Below, piece after piece: positions 44,861-57,400 of a stretch of DNA of 64,000 nucleotides. The position numbers and the translations under genes were made by a program. The stretch's first letter is position 1, and every line of letters begins with the position of its first letter. Under the pieces are notes generated by a model that saw only the letters and a list, made by a program, of their open reading frames with translations, made no database searches and had not been told where the DNA came from. The DNA comes from Gnetum montanum. Lineage: Eukaryota > Streptophyta > Gnetopsida > Gnetales > Gnetaceae. Where the stretch lies: the NCBI GenBank assembly GCA_015680685.1, contig MNCI01014202.1, positions 196,198 through 260,197 on the forward strand. Direction: 5' to 3'.

Positions 44861-46900
44861 TATGCATATATTTCTTACTAGCCCTCTCTAATATAACGTC
44901 ATGTGCCTGCAATACCTTTTCTTCTTCTGCTTGGCGTACCATAAATTTAGAATATGGCCAAAAGCTTTATTCTCTAAAATTTGCATGGTTGTGATACATA
45001 AAGCTTTAATGAATTTGAGTTCCTGACAATTCTTCCATAGTGCATCACATGGGGTATCACTGAATGATTCAGACAGAAATCCCACAACAAGAGCTAAACA
45101 TGTCTTCAATTTGCCATCAAGAAAGACAATCTTCGTGTTATTTAAGTACCACAGCTCACATGCTCTAGGAAATCAATCCCATGTATACAAGCTAGGAGGA
45201 AACATTTCCTAATTCATCCTAAACAACATGTAGGACAAATTGTTGTGTTAAGAAAGAATATGCTCATTTGCCTGTAGTATTTCTTCTTAACAAATCATTG
45301 CTCCATGAAATGGTCAAAATGTGCCAACATAAGCCTACACCACAAAATAAGCTAGTATAAAGTTTACATCATGCTACAAACCAAAGAACATTATACAGTA
45401 TAAAATACCAACTAAACATTATAGCTTAGAAAATATATTGAATTACCAACTCAACAAATACAAAATATAAAATTCTAATCTAAGAATTAGTTTCTTCATC
45501 TATCTCATCATCACAAACATTTATATCAACTAAAGGAAAAGATACAAGATAAAGTCAGTCCACAGGTTGGGTAGAGAAAATAAACTACAAGTACTCCCTT
45601 AAGGCTTTTGGAACCAAGCATCAAGTAGCTAGAAATTCATGCATCAGGGTTACTACATCCAAAATAGCCAAAACACACAAACATTAAATCATCATCAGAA
45701 ATCTATAAATAATATTTCATAACTAAATATAAATCAAATTCAACCAACATGCAAATTCCAAACTATGAATGCTTGCATCCACTCTAACTTTCAATATGTT
45801 AATGTTGGAATGAGTACATGTTATGCATAATAAGATTTTATCAAATTGCAAAGCTAAAACTAAAAATGTGCTAGATAGACTTCTTTATAGTTTCTTATCA
45901 CTAGTACTAAGATCAACAAACAACATCACCTTGATTTCTCTCATCCAACTTGTGTGAGAAGCCCATAGTCTTATACTCTCTTCCCCTACATACTGCATTA
46001 TTTAAAGGTCAATATAGCATGGACTTCATTGGTACAAATAGCAAAGGATGTAGTGACACCTCAGGGTTCATTTAAAACTAAATAATCTCTCCCTCTATGC
46101 TAGCTTTACCAAAACTAACTAATTATGAGACAAACCCATAATGGCTTCAACAAACACAAAGAATTAGCAACCAATACCAAACACATACATACCCTAAATC
46201 CAAATTGTGGATGGTGGAGAAACATAACCAATGCACATCCAATCCTAGTCTCATCTATTATACTAATGAATGATCTACCTACCTCAACTACATAGTTTAC
46301 TTATAAATGGTATGCCTACTCATAAAAAGATTACCAAGAGAGGTCTACCTAATAAAATAAGAAATAAAAGATGTTATAATTAATTATAAATTTCAAATAG
46401 ATGATTAGTTGATGTTTTCAAATTTTGGTCATTCTAGAAAGCCCTAGAAGGTGTGGTTTTGATTATTTTTGTAATTTTTGGATTCTAATGAATATTGGGT
46501 TACTTTACCATAGTTGTTACATTTTCATGTTCTTTTTAAATATGCTATTAGAATTCATCACATCCTTGATATGGGGTTGAGATGCATTAGTGGAGGTGCC
46601 TTGGGGTCTATGTTGTCTTGTCAATAAACTTTACCTTCTACACCACAATTATTGCATTAGTGGATTGGTCTAGGAGTAGTGATGCGAAGTCATTGAAAGA
46701 GGCTGGTTTTGGTTTGGACTAAGGCTGGATCTTCTTAGATCATTTTAAACACAAACTTCACAAGGGACTTCTTATGACCTTAATTTGGGATTTCATCTCA
46801 CCTCCTCCATCATCTATCTATGCTACCCTAACTCAACTCAATGTCAAGTTCTATGTTATGCTCAATCTCTTAGTTTGATGTGTTGGAATTCTTGGATATA
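44861..46900. other. AT-rich region, no gene seen
   Basis: No recognisable coding or repeat structure on either strand, apart from short chance frames. Confidence 0.35.
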
Positions 46901-47800
46901 TTCTTTGGGTTGGTCCTTAACTTTTCATAACCATTTAATCAACTATGGGGCCCACGAACCCCTTAGTTAAGGTTATGCAAGGATAAAAAGGGCATGAGCC
47001 TACTATGGGGAGGACCCACTTGCATATCTCTTGGTTTCATTAGTTAAGTTCCTTACTTTAGACATTGTTACAATCCTATCTTTCACATATTCCTTTGTGC
47101 AAACCACTTTGTGCTCCTTGCACTTTCATTCTTCAACCTCTTTCTTCATTTTTCTTAATTTTCTCAATTTTTGGGACTTCAACGTCCTCTTCTCACATTT
47201 TCATCATGTTCATGACTATTTGGGCTTCCATTTGACCTAATTTCGTTCAAAATCTCTTTGTAATTTTCAAGTTTTGACTTTGTCAACAATGGTCAACACC
47301 TGCGTTGATGAGACCCTATCAATGTAGCTGACCACATCAACTAGGCCCTGTCGATGCAATGCAAAAATAATATAAATACCACTAAACACTTTAAATTTTT
47401 CACATTTGGTCCATAATGCCCAAGGAGTTTTTGTAATTTTTAGAGCCCAAAAACCTTCCTAAGACTATAGCTCTTGCATCATTTACCTAAATCACCTTGT
47501 TCTTTGATCTTGTAGTTACCGGAGGTAAGCTCTTAGTTGTGGGGGTAGCAAACCTCAAGGTTTTGATGATAATTTTTTGAAACTTTTCCTAACTGCCCCA
47601 AAGGATTATGATACGAACTACTATTAAATCATTAATTTTTAAGAATTTAACCCTTCCAACAACTTTTGTAAACCAAAGATTAAATTAATAATTAACTACT
47701 TAATCCATCCAGCCATAATCACACCTAGCCAAGTGTAACCTCCCTATGAGACAAGGTATTCTAGTCATTTCGAGTTACATAATATTTGCTAATCCATTGT
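46901..47800 (+). repeat. Probable 5' LTR/leader of the non-autonomous element
   Basis: Contains GTCGATGCAATGC then a TATA-like AATATAAATACC (about 47352-47379), the same arrangement as GTCGATGCAG...CCTATAAATACG in the LTR at 50880. Outside the GATG-rich promoter part the two are not clearly alike, so the pairing is tentative. Confidence 0.4.
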
Positions 47801-47809
47801 TATGTGTGG

Positions 47810-50680
47810 TTATAGATGGCACCGAGATTGAAGAGATCGTAAGAGGAAGGACCATCGCAACCATGGGAGAAACAACCCAGAGGAGGAAGAAGCCAACAAG
47901 AACATGGCCAAGAATAGGTTGAGGCAACCCACACAATGGGACCTCTCAGAGACAAGGCCAAGGTGGAATTTGTTCGATAGACTCCCAAAGAAGAAGCTAC
48001 ATTTGAACATTCACAGCACGAAAAAACACCAAGCCTTGTACCTAGATTGGAAGTCACACTTACATAGGCTTGTCTCAACATAATTGAGAATCATAAGGTT
48101 CAACGCTTAGTTCTCCAAAAGTTAGACTTTGGGTCGTTCCTTGAATGGGCTCTAGAAGATGTCATAGCTTAACTACAAGCCTCTTCCATGTGGCCAATCA
48201 TCACTTCTGGTGGGGAGTTGTACATGGAAGAAACATATGTCTTTTGAACAACAAGAGAGAAAGAGCCGTTATGAGAATCAAGAATATCCAAGTGTCTTAC
48301 TCAATAGAAGCCATTACACAGGTCCTTGGGTTGCTTGATGTAGGAACACAGTTGGTAGAGCTATCCATACAAGTTGATCATGGCGCAAAGAAGAAGTGGA
48401 CTCAGCAATGTTATGGGGTTGATCGTAAGGAGGTTGGCACACTCACACTAGTAGAGCAAGTCTATTTTAAGATAACGGCCTACCACCTTGATCCAACGGA
48501 GAGGCCTAATAAGGTAATAGCCTTCTCCACCTGAGCATGTGCTACTCTAAGTGGGAAATTTCCAGCAAACCTTCCATAGCTAATCTATCTAGAGATAGAG
48601 AAGCACTTCAAGGAGAATGAATGTGGAAGAAAAACCTTGTCCTTTCCATGCTTGATTAGAAAATTATGCAAAAGGACAAGGATAGTCTACTACAAAAATG
48701 ATACACTCAAGCATGCTCCTAATGCTTCATGGGCCAAGATGATGAATGATAAGACACCTGCCATGACCACAGAAGAGGAGCAATGACAACCACCTCCATC
48801 ACCTACTAATGAGTAAACACTGAAGGCTTGCATTGCAGTTAAGCGCATGTGAAAAATCCATGAGTTACTCTTGTAATAGTAGGAGTAGTAGGCTAGAACT
48901 AGTGGTGGAGACCCATTTGTGTATAGACCGACCATGAGTCATCTTAGAGAAGTGGCTCATACAATCAACCAGATGGAGGGAGGTGGATCAATGCTCTCTG
49001 TCCAACGAACGCAATTTCCTGCGAGGTCAAATACAAGTGCCCAAGAGGTGATGGTATCTCTCTCTTAGCATCGTCTATTCTCAAAAATCTCTAGGAATGC
49101 TGCTTCCTTTTCAATGCACTTGGACAAGGTTGAGGAGGCAACTGTATTGGTGATGCAACACCAGGGGCAAGAGACAACTACAAAGATCATTACTAATTGA
49201 GTTGCTAAGGCATTAAATGCACCTATGGTGTCTGTACTAGATGTTTCTACACTTAGAGATGTGCAAATATTTGTAGGGACAATCAGCAGAGAATTGAGTG
49301 TAGCCTAGCATGAAGAATTGCTAGACCAACTGGTGGGAACCAAGCAACTGATTTTGAATATCTTTGATTTTTCAAATACCATAACTGTAATCTAGTCAGA
49401 TTTGCTGGAGGCAAAGGGCAAGTGCCTCATCTTAGAAGGGCAACTTAAAACAAATCAAACACATAATCAGCACTTGGCCGCAGAAGTTGCCAATTTGGGT
49501 GCCCGATTTGCTAACCCTGCTTTTGCCAACCCTGCATTGACAAGAGATGAAGCTTTTCAATAGCTTTAAGAATAGCTAAAGTGAGTTAAGGTAGAAATGG
49601 TAATGGCAGTCTTCAATTAGTTCATAATAGAAGCCAAAACTCATTTAGTATGGAGGGACTTGATGCAAATGCGCTAGGAAAATGAGACCTTGAATGTAGA
49701 GAACTATCGCCTACGGAATGTTGATGTGCAAAAACAATAGCTAGAAAAATTTATCCATCAATAGTAGGAGCATCTCACCAAAGTAAACGTTGAATTGAGG
49801 AGATTGGCAATAGAGAATCATAATCTCTTCATGGAGGAGATTCACACCTTACACCAGAAATCAGCTATTGGGATTGTTGACTAGAAAAATGAGGCTCTAA
49901 AATTTGAAAAAGTTAAAAACCATTACAGAGACCAAGTTGGTTTGTAAAAGGAGATGAATGAAAAGCATATCCAATTGGCAAAGGGAAAGGTTAATGAGGC
50001 CCTTTAGCAACTCCAACAAGGTGGAGAAATGTGGCAACCCATTGTTGATGGGATTGATGCCTACAACAAGGTGGAAATTCACATGAAGAAGTTGCAGATC
50101 GAAGAAATGATGGAGTACATGGAGCTGTCCAATCTCTACTATGCAAACCTGACAATGCTGACTGCCAAAAGACCATGGTCTAAGCTTGAGAAGTAAGTGG
50201 CTAGCTTGTACTTATTGTATGAGGCTAAGTTCAAGAATCATGAAGACACCAAGTAAAAGCTTGTAGTGGCAAATGTTGAACTTGAGGTTCTCAAGGAAAA
50301 ATTCACCAATCAAAGATCAATCACTGAGAACATGGCCAAAAGAAAGAATGACTACCAAGCACTGCAAGACACAATCCGATTGTTCGACATTGAGCACAAA
50401 CAATTTGTGACCTAGTTTGTCAATGTAAAGGAGCTATTTCCAGTATTATCTTGTCCTTGGGATATTCCAATTTCGGCCCACATTGATGAAGCTCTGTGAC
50501 CGTGAATGATCCCAGGAGTAAAGAAGAGAGAATGCAAGCATTGCTGGATGCTTTCAACCTTTCACCAGAAGTTGTAGCAGTAGCAGCAAAACAACCACAA
50601 CCACCTCAGCCACTGGCCATGCATGGAGTTGAAGAAGATCTATTGAAGCCTTAGGAGCCTCCACCACCTAGGACCATGTG
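47810..50680 (+). pseudogene. Gag-like 'plant transposon protein' ORF with long coiled coil
   Basis: A degenerate frame starts at MAPRLK (47817). A globular part follows: RAVMRIKNIQVSYSIEAITQ-V-L-G-L, then AYHLDPTERPNKVIAFST, HFKENECGRKTLSFPCLIRK. This order resembles the 'putative plant transposon protein' domain (Pfam PF20167 type, from memory). A long charged region follows to 50400 (VNVELRRLAIENHNLFMEEI, KNHYRDQVGL, NVELEVLKEKFTNQRS), predicted coiled coil by composition. No protease, RT or integrase is present, so mobility would depend on other elements. About 20 stops, mostly TAG. Confidence 0.55.
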
Positions 50681-50879
50681 ATCTTCTCTTTTGTCTTTAT
50701 GCCATCAAAGGATGTGCTTGTCCAATTTTTGTACCATGCTCAATTTTGTAATGTGGTTGATTCGTACACTGGGCACTCAATTTTGTTATGTCTATTTTGT
50801 CTTGTTTTATTATTATGAAAGCTAATTAATAATCCCATACCTTTCCAATTTTGTAAAGAAATCAAAGAAAAGTTTTCAT

Positions 50880-51940
50880 TCAATCATAGAGGTATGATGA
50901 GATACAGTTTGCTACGTCGACTAGGCCTTGTTGATATAGCCTATCGCATCGATGTGGCCCTATCCACTAGGCCCATCAATGCAATCTCTTGCATCAATGT
51001 GTCCATGTCGATGCAGAGGTTTGTCCTGGCCTATAAATACGTGCTCACTAGCTACATTTATGAGCATCAAATTCATAGTAGTAGCAGAGCTCTTACAATT
51101 TGTCTATTTGAAAGTTTGAATATTTTTCTTGAATGCCCACAGCAAGAGTCATTGAGTGTACGGATCTTTCGTTGAGCACTATTGTACTTGAGCATGATAG
51201 TGTGTGCGGCAATAAAGACAAACTTCTTGATAAACCTTGTAGCATTCTAGATAGTTTAAATGTTTCATTTATGCATTTAATATTTTTAATTATTTATTCA
51301 ATGTTTTCCAATAATTAAGCTAATGAGGTAATTAAGCAAGATAAGCTAGATAGATCAAATAAATAAGTACGATCACTTCGAGCATAACATGTATTCACTT
51401 GGTAATCCTAGCAACATTATTACTTGATGAACCCAGTAGCATAGCACTTGGTAACCCAGCAGTGGATACGTGGGTTCAGGACGTGTGCAGAAAGTGGGAT
51501 CTGATGCTTATGTCAGGGCTAGTTAAAGACTAATTAATTAGTTAAATTAAATTAGTTCATCCAATTACTTTATTTTTCTTTAAACACCAAAACCATAAAA
51601 TACAAAATGATAAAAATCATATGCTTTAATTACACTTAACCATACCTATCTATGTCGCAAGTGTAATTGGGAAGACAAAAAATGACCTTAGGGCAAGGTT
51701 CATGACCTAGAAGGCTAGTGCGCTGAAAACTATAAAGTCCACAGAATTCGATCAGATCGTATGTGAACACTTTATGATTCGAATGGTTGGGCATAGGGGT
51801 ACCTCATCGCTCATCAACTTAAAAACCTAAAATCCTTAGAATTCGACTATTGTTGAGTGAACGCTAGTGATTCATATGGTTGGGCATAGGGTATCCTCAC
51901 TACTCATCACATGGTATACTAAAAGCATTGTGTATACATT
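50880..51940 (+). repeat. Family A LTR, copy 3, probable 3' LTR
   Basis: The reverse complement of copies 1 and 2. The promoter part CATCGATGTGGCCC and CCTATAAATACG (51037) is followed by GAGCACTATTGTACTTGAGCATGATAG (51174-51200) and the CACTTCGAGCATAAC, CACTTGGTAACC and GTTGGGCATAGGG blocks. Confidence 0.7.
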
Positions 51941-52859
51941 ATTTAAGTAGAGAAGACATAAAACATTGAAACAATATGGCATATATTAAAGTGAAAATTC
52001 CATATCTTTTGCCTAAAGTACATAAACTTATTTAGGAGTGCTACATTTTATGGAATAAATAGCATATCTACTTGTCTTTTTTTTTAAATTCTTCTTAGAG
52101 ATCTTATGTATCTCTCTCCTTTATTTTTATGCTTATAATCCTAAAAACATATATTCAAACATCCTTAATAAATGAAAAAAAAAATATTTTGAATTTTATG
52201 CCATCCTTGATAAATGAAAAAAAATATTTTGAATTTTATGTATTTTAGTAGGTTTGTTAAAGCTTATTATTAATCAAAGTAAACCTAATTATATCTTATA
52301 TGGTATGAAATTTTAATTTTAAATTTGGCATTATAAATATGCAAAGAAATATCATTTGAAAATTAGAATCTACATTTTGAGGAACATGAACAACATGAAG
52401 GATATGAAGAAATAATATCATAATATTATTCATTAAAGGGAGCTTTTCAAAAAAAGCTATGGAGCATGATTATTATTAAAAGAAATTATTCTAAAGGTAA
52501 GGGCTAATGAAGCAACTCTTGGATTTATTTTTATTGCAACATAAATAGTAGTTTTATTGCATGAGTTAGGTATCACTTACTTTGAATTGGAAAGAAAGAA
52601 CAAATTGTGGTATGTAAAAGAATGTCAAAATTTGCAAGAGAAGACCTCGTAAGGTAGTTTTAACATTTTGAAAAGAAGCATGTAAGTAAAATCATAAATA
52701 TGCATAGAAATGCTAATCATTTAGTATTAAACACTAGTATAAAGAAAATGTTTCATGTTTCAAAGAGAGAAAATGGGAATGCAATCATAGGAAGACTTTT
52801 TTTATGCTTATGGCATACGTTTTAACATTGCTAAATCTCCTTGTTGGAAATAAGACATA
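51941..52859. other. AT-rich region with a 41-42-bp tandem duplication
   Basis: 52160-52201 and 52202-52241 are near-identical units (CATCCTT..TAAATGAAAAAAAA..TATTTTGAATTTTATG). The rest may be the degraded N-terminal part of the hAT transposase that follows; no clear zinc finger was read. Confidence 0.5.
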
Positions 52860-53710
52860 CAACTCATAAGTTTTGCTCCAACAGGTTGTTTTTCCTAGCT
52901 ATGAAAAGATTAGAACAATTTTGTTAAGTAAAGAAAAATCTCAAATGGAAGAAAATTTAAGATACATAAAGGGTTGTTCATCTACAATAGGTATGTTTAT
53001 TTTATTAGATGTATGGACAAATATTAATAATAAACCACTTGCTAATATTTTTGCATCATCTTTAAAAAGGTATTATATTTATAAAGTTACATGATACCTA
53101 AGAAAATGTTACAAATGTTGCATATTTAATGGAATTTTTTCATTAGGCAATAAATATTATGGGTAGAGATAATATTGTGTAGATTATCACATATAGTGCT
53201 TCAAATAATATGTTGGTAGGAGAAATGATAGAGGATGAATTTTTAAGTATATTTTGGACTCCTTGTGTAACACATTGCTTGAATTTATTACTTAAAGATA
53301 TTATTGTAGATATTGAATGGATATCACAAGTTATAACTAATGCAAAGAAAATTCAATAATTTATTATGAACCATTCATTTATAGTTTATTGTAGAATTTT
53401 TCAATGAAATTTTATTTATTTTGATTAAATATTCTAGAACTTTTTCTATGTATTAAAGGTATTAACTCAGAAAACTTTATCAGCATAGGTACATAGTAAA
53501 CTTAGTGCTATAAAGGCTTAAGATTTTGTTTACGTCAATCCAAACATCAAGTTATTATCTTGGTCTTCTCTGACTTGCAAATCAAGTCTTCATCAAATGT
53601 GGGATTATGCAGGATCTATAAATGATAAAGATGATGAGTTTCCTATAGAACTTTTAGATTCTAATTCTGAGAAAATGTTTGATAGTGTTAAAATTAAAAA
53701 GCACTTTTAA
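52860..53710 (+). pseudogene. hAT transposase (DUF659 type), degenerate
   Basis: VFPSYEKIRTILLSKEKSQM...IGMFILLDVWTNINNKPLAN-I matches the DUF659-hAT block ('P-S-Y-E-K-L-R-x-x-L-L...D-G-W-x-x-x-x-x-x-x-L-x-N'). It is followed by SASNNMLVGEMIEDEF, FWTPCVTHCLNLLLKDI and VNPNIKLLSWSSLT. The D in LLDVWT and the C-x-x-H-C-L motif are kept. Frameshifts and stops are present and the C-terminal dimerisation block was not found. Confidence 0.75.
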
Positions 53711-54467
53711 AAAGTTAACTATCTTACTATTTCATTAAAATGTTTAATGAAGCTCTTGCCATCGTTAAGTAGCATACAATATATGAAATGTTATAAAGTT
53801 AATAAGTGGTCTCCTTTTTCCTGGGGTTGTTAAACATAGCTCTACATTTTATGTTCAAAAATCAACATCAACATCATTAGAATAATATGTTATATACTTT
53901 ATTATGAAAATGTCTTTCCATTACTATGATAGAGAGCTCTACATCTTATAAAATTTATTATTAAAATTTCACTTATATTATTCCTAATTTATATAACATA
54001 TTATTTTCAAGTTGTTTCTTGTACGTAACCTTTCACCTTAGCCTAATTTATATAACATATTATTTTCAAATGGTTTCTTGTACGTAACCTTTCACCTTGC
54101 CCACCCCGGTGCCCGTTTTTGGTAACTATGATTAATATTAAAAAAAAAAAAAGACTTCGTTGATTCTTTTTAAAAAATGTTTCAACGTTATTTATGAAAT
54201 TGAAGTGAAAACCGCAATTTTGTTTGAAGTGAAAACCGCAATTTTGTTGAGCGCATCGAGTACAAGGACTTAAAAAACGTTGAAACTTTTCACATCGACT
54301 TCTATTAAAAACTTTGAAATTTTCAGGCTCTGTAATGTAAAATAATAAAATTGCTTGTAGTATTTTCAACTTCTTGCCCAAAAGCAAGGACATTGATAAT
54401 TTGCACATAAAAGTGCATAACCTCTTTAATGCTCAGTTTTGTAGAAAAACACATTTACCAGATATCA
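53711..54467. repeat. 3' flank of the NLR gene with two tandem duplications
   Basis: A 59-bp-period duplication lies at 53981-54098 (unit CCTAATTTATATAACATATT...GTACGTAACCTTTCACCTT). A perfect 24-bp duplication lies at 54201-54248 (TGAAGTGAAAACCGCAATTT-TGTT, twice). No gene is seen in the interval. Confidence 0.8.
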
Positions 54468-57400
54468 CTAGTATATGCATTTTACATTTAAATCTGCATT
54501 TTCCAGCTCTTGCCATCTTTGAATAAGGCGTCGACAGTTGTCGATGTAAAGGTTTTGGAGTGACTTAATCTTTGTAAGCACGTCCATCCAATTTGCCTCC
54601 AACTCAGAGCAATCATCCAGATCTAATATTTCTAGAGATGGGAGAGAGTGAAATGTTGCACCTAACCTCTTTAGATTTCTGCAGCCCCACAAGCACAGAA
54701 ACTTAAGGGACGTCAATCTCCCAATGTTTTCTGGAAGCTCTTCCAGACTCTCACACCCTCCAAGATCCAGTTCCTGTAACAACGAAAGGTTCTCTATGCC
54801 CAAAGGCAGTCTTACAACTTCCCTGCACCTTCCGACTATTAATCTTTTCAATAAAACACACCCGCCAATACTCTCTGGAACTTCTCTTAATGCAATGTTA
54901 CGGAAGAATATAGTGTGGAGATGCGGCAGGGTATGGAGTTCATCAGGCAGCTGCACCAATTGGTCAGCGTTCGCCGAGGATAACTCTCGCAAGGACTTCA
55001 TATGAGATATGAGTCCTGCTGGTATTTCTCTCAAATATTTTCCTGCTAAACATAAAACCTCTATATTTAACATCTGGGATCCAGGCTCAACAATAACCAG
55101 CTTTTCGCTATCTGTTATTATAGACTCGTGCTCGAAGCGGAGGCGTAACTCCTTCAAGTTGGATGGCAACTATGTGCAGCAATTTAACAGCAGCAGCGTC
55201 AGTTATCATAATATTTTAATTTTATACATGCTTAAATATTTCCAGAAACTTTGCTACGTAAATATTTCGAAGTTTTACCTGCTGTAAAAGCACGGTGCGG
55301 GTGGGTGCGTACATCAGGGTCCTCAGCTCTGGGCATCGCTTCCCATACACAAGCGGCGGCTGCACTTTTGTTATCCCTGAATCCCAATAAAGAAGGTTGG
55401 GAAAAGCTTCCTTGCATTCACCTTCAATTTCAATAACAGCGTACCGACTAATCCTTGTAAGATAATCCGTGGATAGAATTCGGAGGGAGGCGGACATGGC
55501 GTCGAGCTTATGAGATGGCAGGATCAGATGTTCTCCGTCTTCCACCTTCTCTTGCAAACAAATGCCTTTGATGTTGTGCAAGTTCTGCAGCAGCAGCTTC
55601 CATTACCGTTATCGCTGTTACGACACGAATACAAATCAATATTAAATAAACGAAAAAGCAGATCGATTGAAATTACATTAGGATCAGTCGACTCGAACAT
55701 AGATCGGAATTGCGAGACAGTGGTGATCCTGCTGGATTGCCCAATTCTTCGGCCCATTTCTAAGACCACGTCATGGACTTTTGCTTCTGCTTCAAAGTCG
55801 GTTGCTATCATCACTCCCGTCGTGTACTCTTGAGGCACTTTCTTTACGAGGGCCCTCGTTTGCAACACCTCCATGGTATGCTTTCCAAACAACCGCTCCA
55901 GAAAACCCCATTCCCAACGAGAAGAGGAGAACCCCAAAGAGAAAGCGCAGATGTCGAGAAAAGCATCTTGGCAAGATTGCTGCAGAGTATCAAATGCAAA
56001 AGAGAAGAATTCGATGCTCTGCCCACCAAAATGTTGCCTATCATCGTACCTGCGCTCGTCCCGAATCGTCTTAAGAGCTTCTGCAACGTTATTCTCGTAT
56101 CTCAAGTATCTCCCCACCATCTCTGTAATCAAAGGCATGCCTCCGCAGATGCTGACCAAATATTGCAAATCGTGCTGACTTATTTGCTCTGCCACATCGG
56201 TACCCATTTGTTTCTTCAACAAGGTCTCTGCATCTTTCTCCTCCAGTGAGTCCACGCTGAAGAATTTGACGTCATTTCTATTTTTAACATCAACACCGTT
56301 GCGCACGGTTGTGTCTCGAGCAGTTAGAAGCAGCCTCAGCTTCCTTGAGCGGTCCAGATCAGACGGTAGCAGTTTGCCAAGTTCAATCCCGTCCAAGACG
56401 TTGTCGATGTAAACAAAACATGGCTCCTTCTCAAAGTATTTAAGCAGAAGCTTTTGACCATCTGAGCTTGTGGACGGCTCCTCCGTTACCTGGTTTTCTG
56501 AGATTGCAGCTAAAATTTTTCGCTGCACAGCCATGGTATTGGGTTTGCTTCCGGTGTTTTCGTAGAGGGCCGCCTTGGAAAATTTAAATTCTAATGCATC
56601 GTCTACCCTTGCATAGACAGCGTCAGCAAGCGTGCTCTTCCCTATTCCTCCCAAGCCATGCAGAATAACAACCAGTACTTTCTTTGGATTTTCTAGTTCT
56701 AGCATTTCTACAATGCTGGTCAACGTTTTTGATTGGATCACTGAAAAATAAGGAGAATGCTTTTAGGCCAAACTACGTACTACTAATTGATTCAAAAGAC
56801 AATTTCTTCCCAAGGAATAACATCAGTGTTTAATATTTACTAGAGTTTCCATAACTTGCCTGCATGATGGGGGTAAAACTCCATTCTTGGCAATTGGTGG
56901 GGCTGATTGCTATTGTATACTCTGAGAATAACGTGCAACATCAAGTGTCTGTGAGTCTTCTCAAGACGGCGTCGAACATCTTCTAACTGCCTCTTCTCTA
57001 CGTTTGCTCCAAAGAATCTGCAAAAACCTTAAAATGTTAAGACACTACAACATCCAACTGGTTCTTCACAATCTAAAATAAGAATTTAAAAAATGAAAAT
57101 AAAACATAATGTCACTCACTTGTACAACCAGGAAGATTTGGCTTGGCAGAAGCACACAGCCGCTCCTTCAACCACCAATTGGAGGGCCTCTTCCATTAAA
57201 CTTGAAATATGTTGTTTCAGGGTACGTCTTTGCTTTAGAATTTGAAGGTATTCTGCCAATCGATACATCTCATCTAAAACATCTACACATTCTGCATTGT
57301 TTGCCGATACCATTTCAAATCTTTCAAGAACAAAAGCAACAGCGAGCAAGCCGGCAGCAACCCAATGGGCCTTTCCAATCCCATTTAGCACTGTTTTTGC

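Noticed and set aside
55510-56249. Plus-strand open frames opposite the NLR exons
   Set aside because: Antisense shadows; the minus-strand frame carries all NB-ARC motifs.
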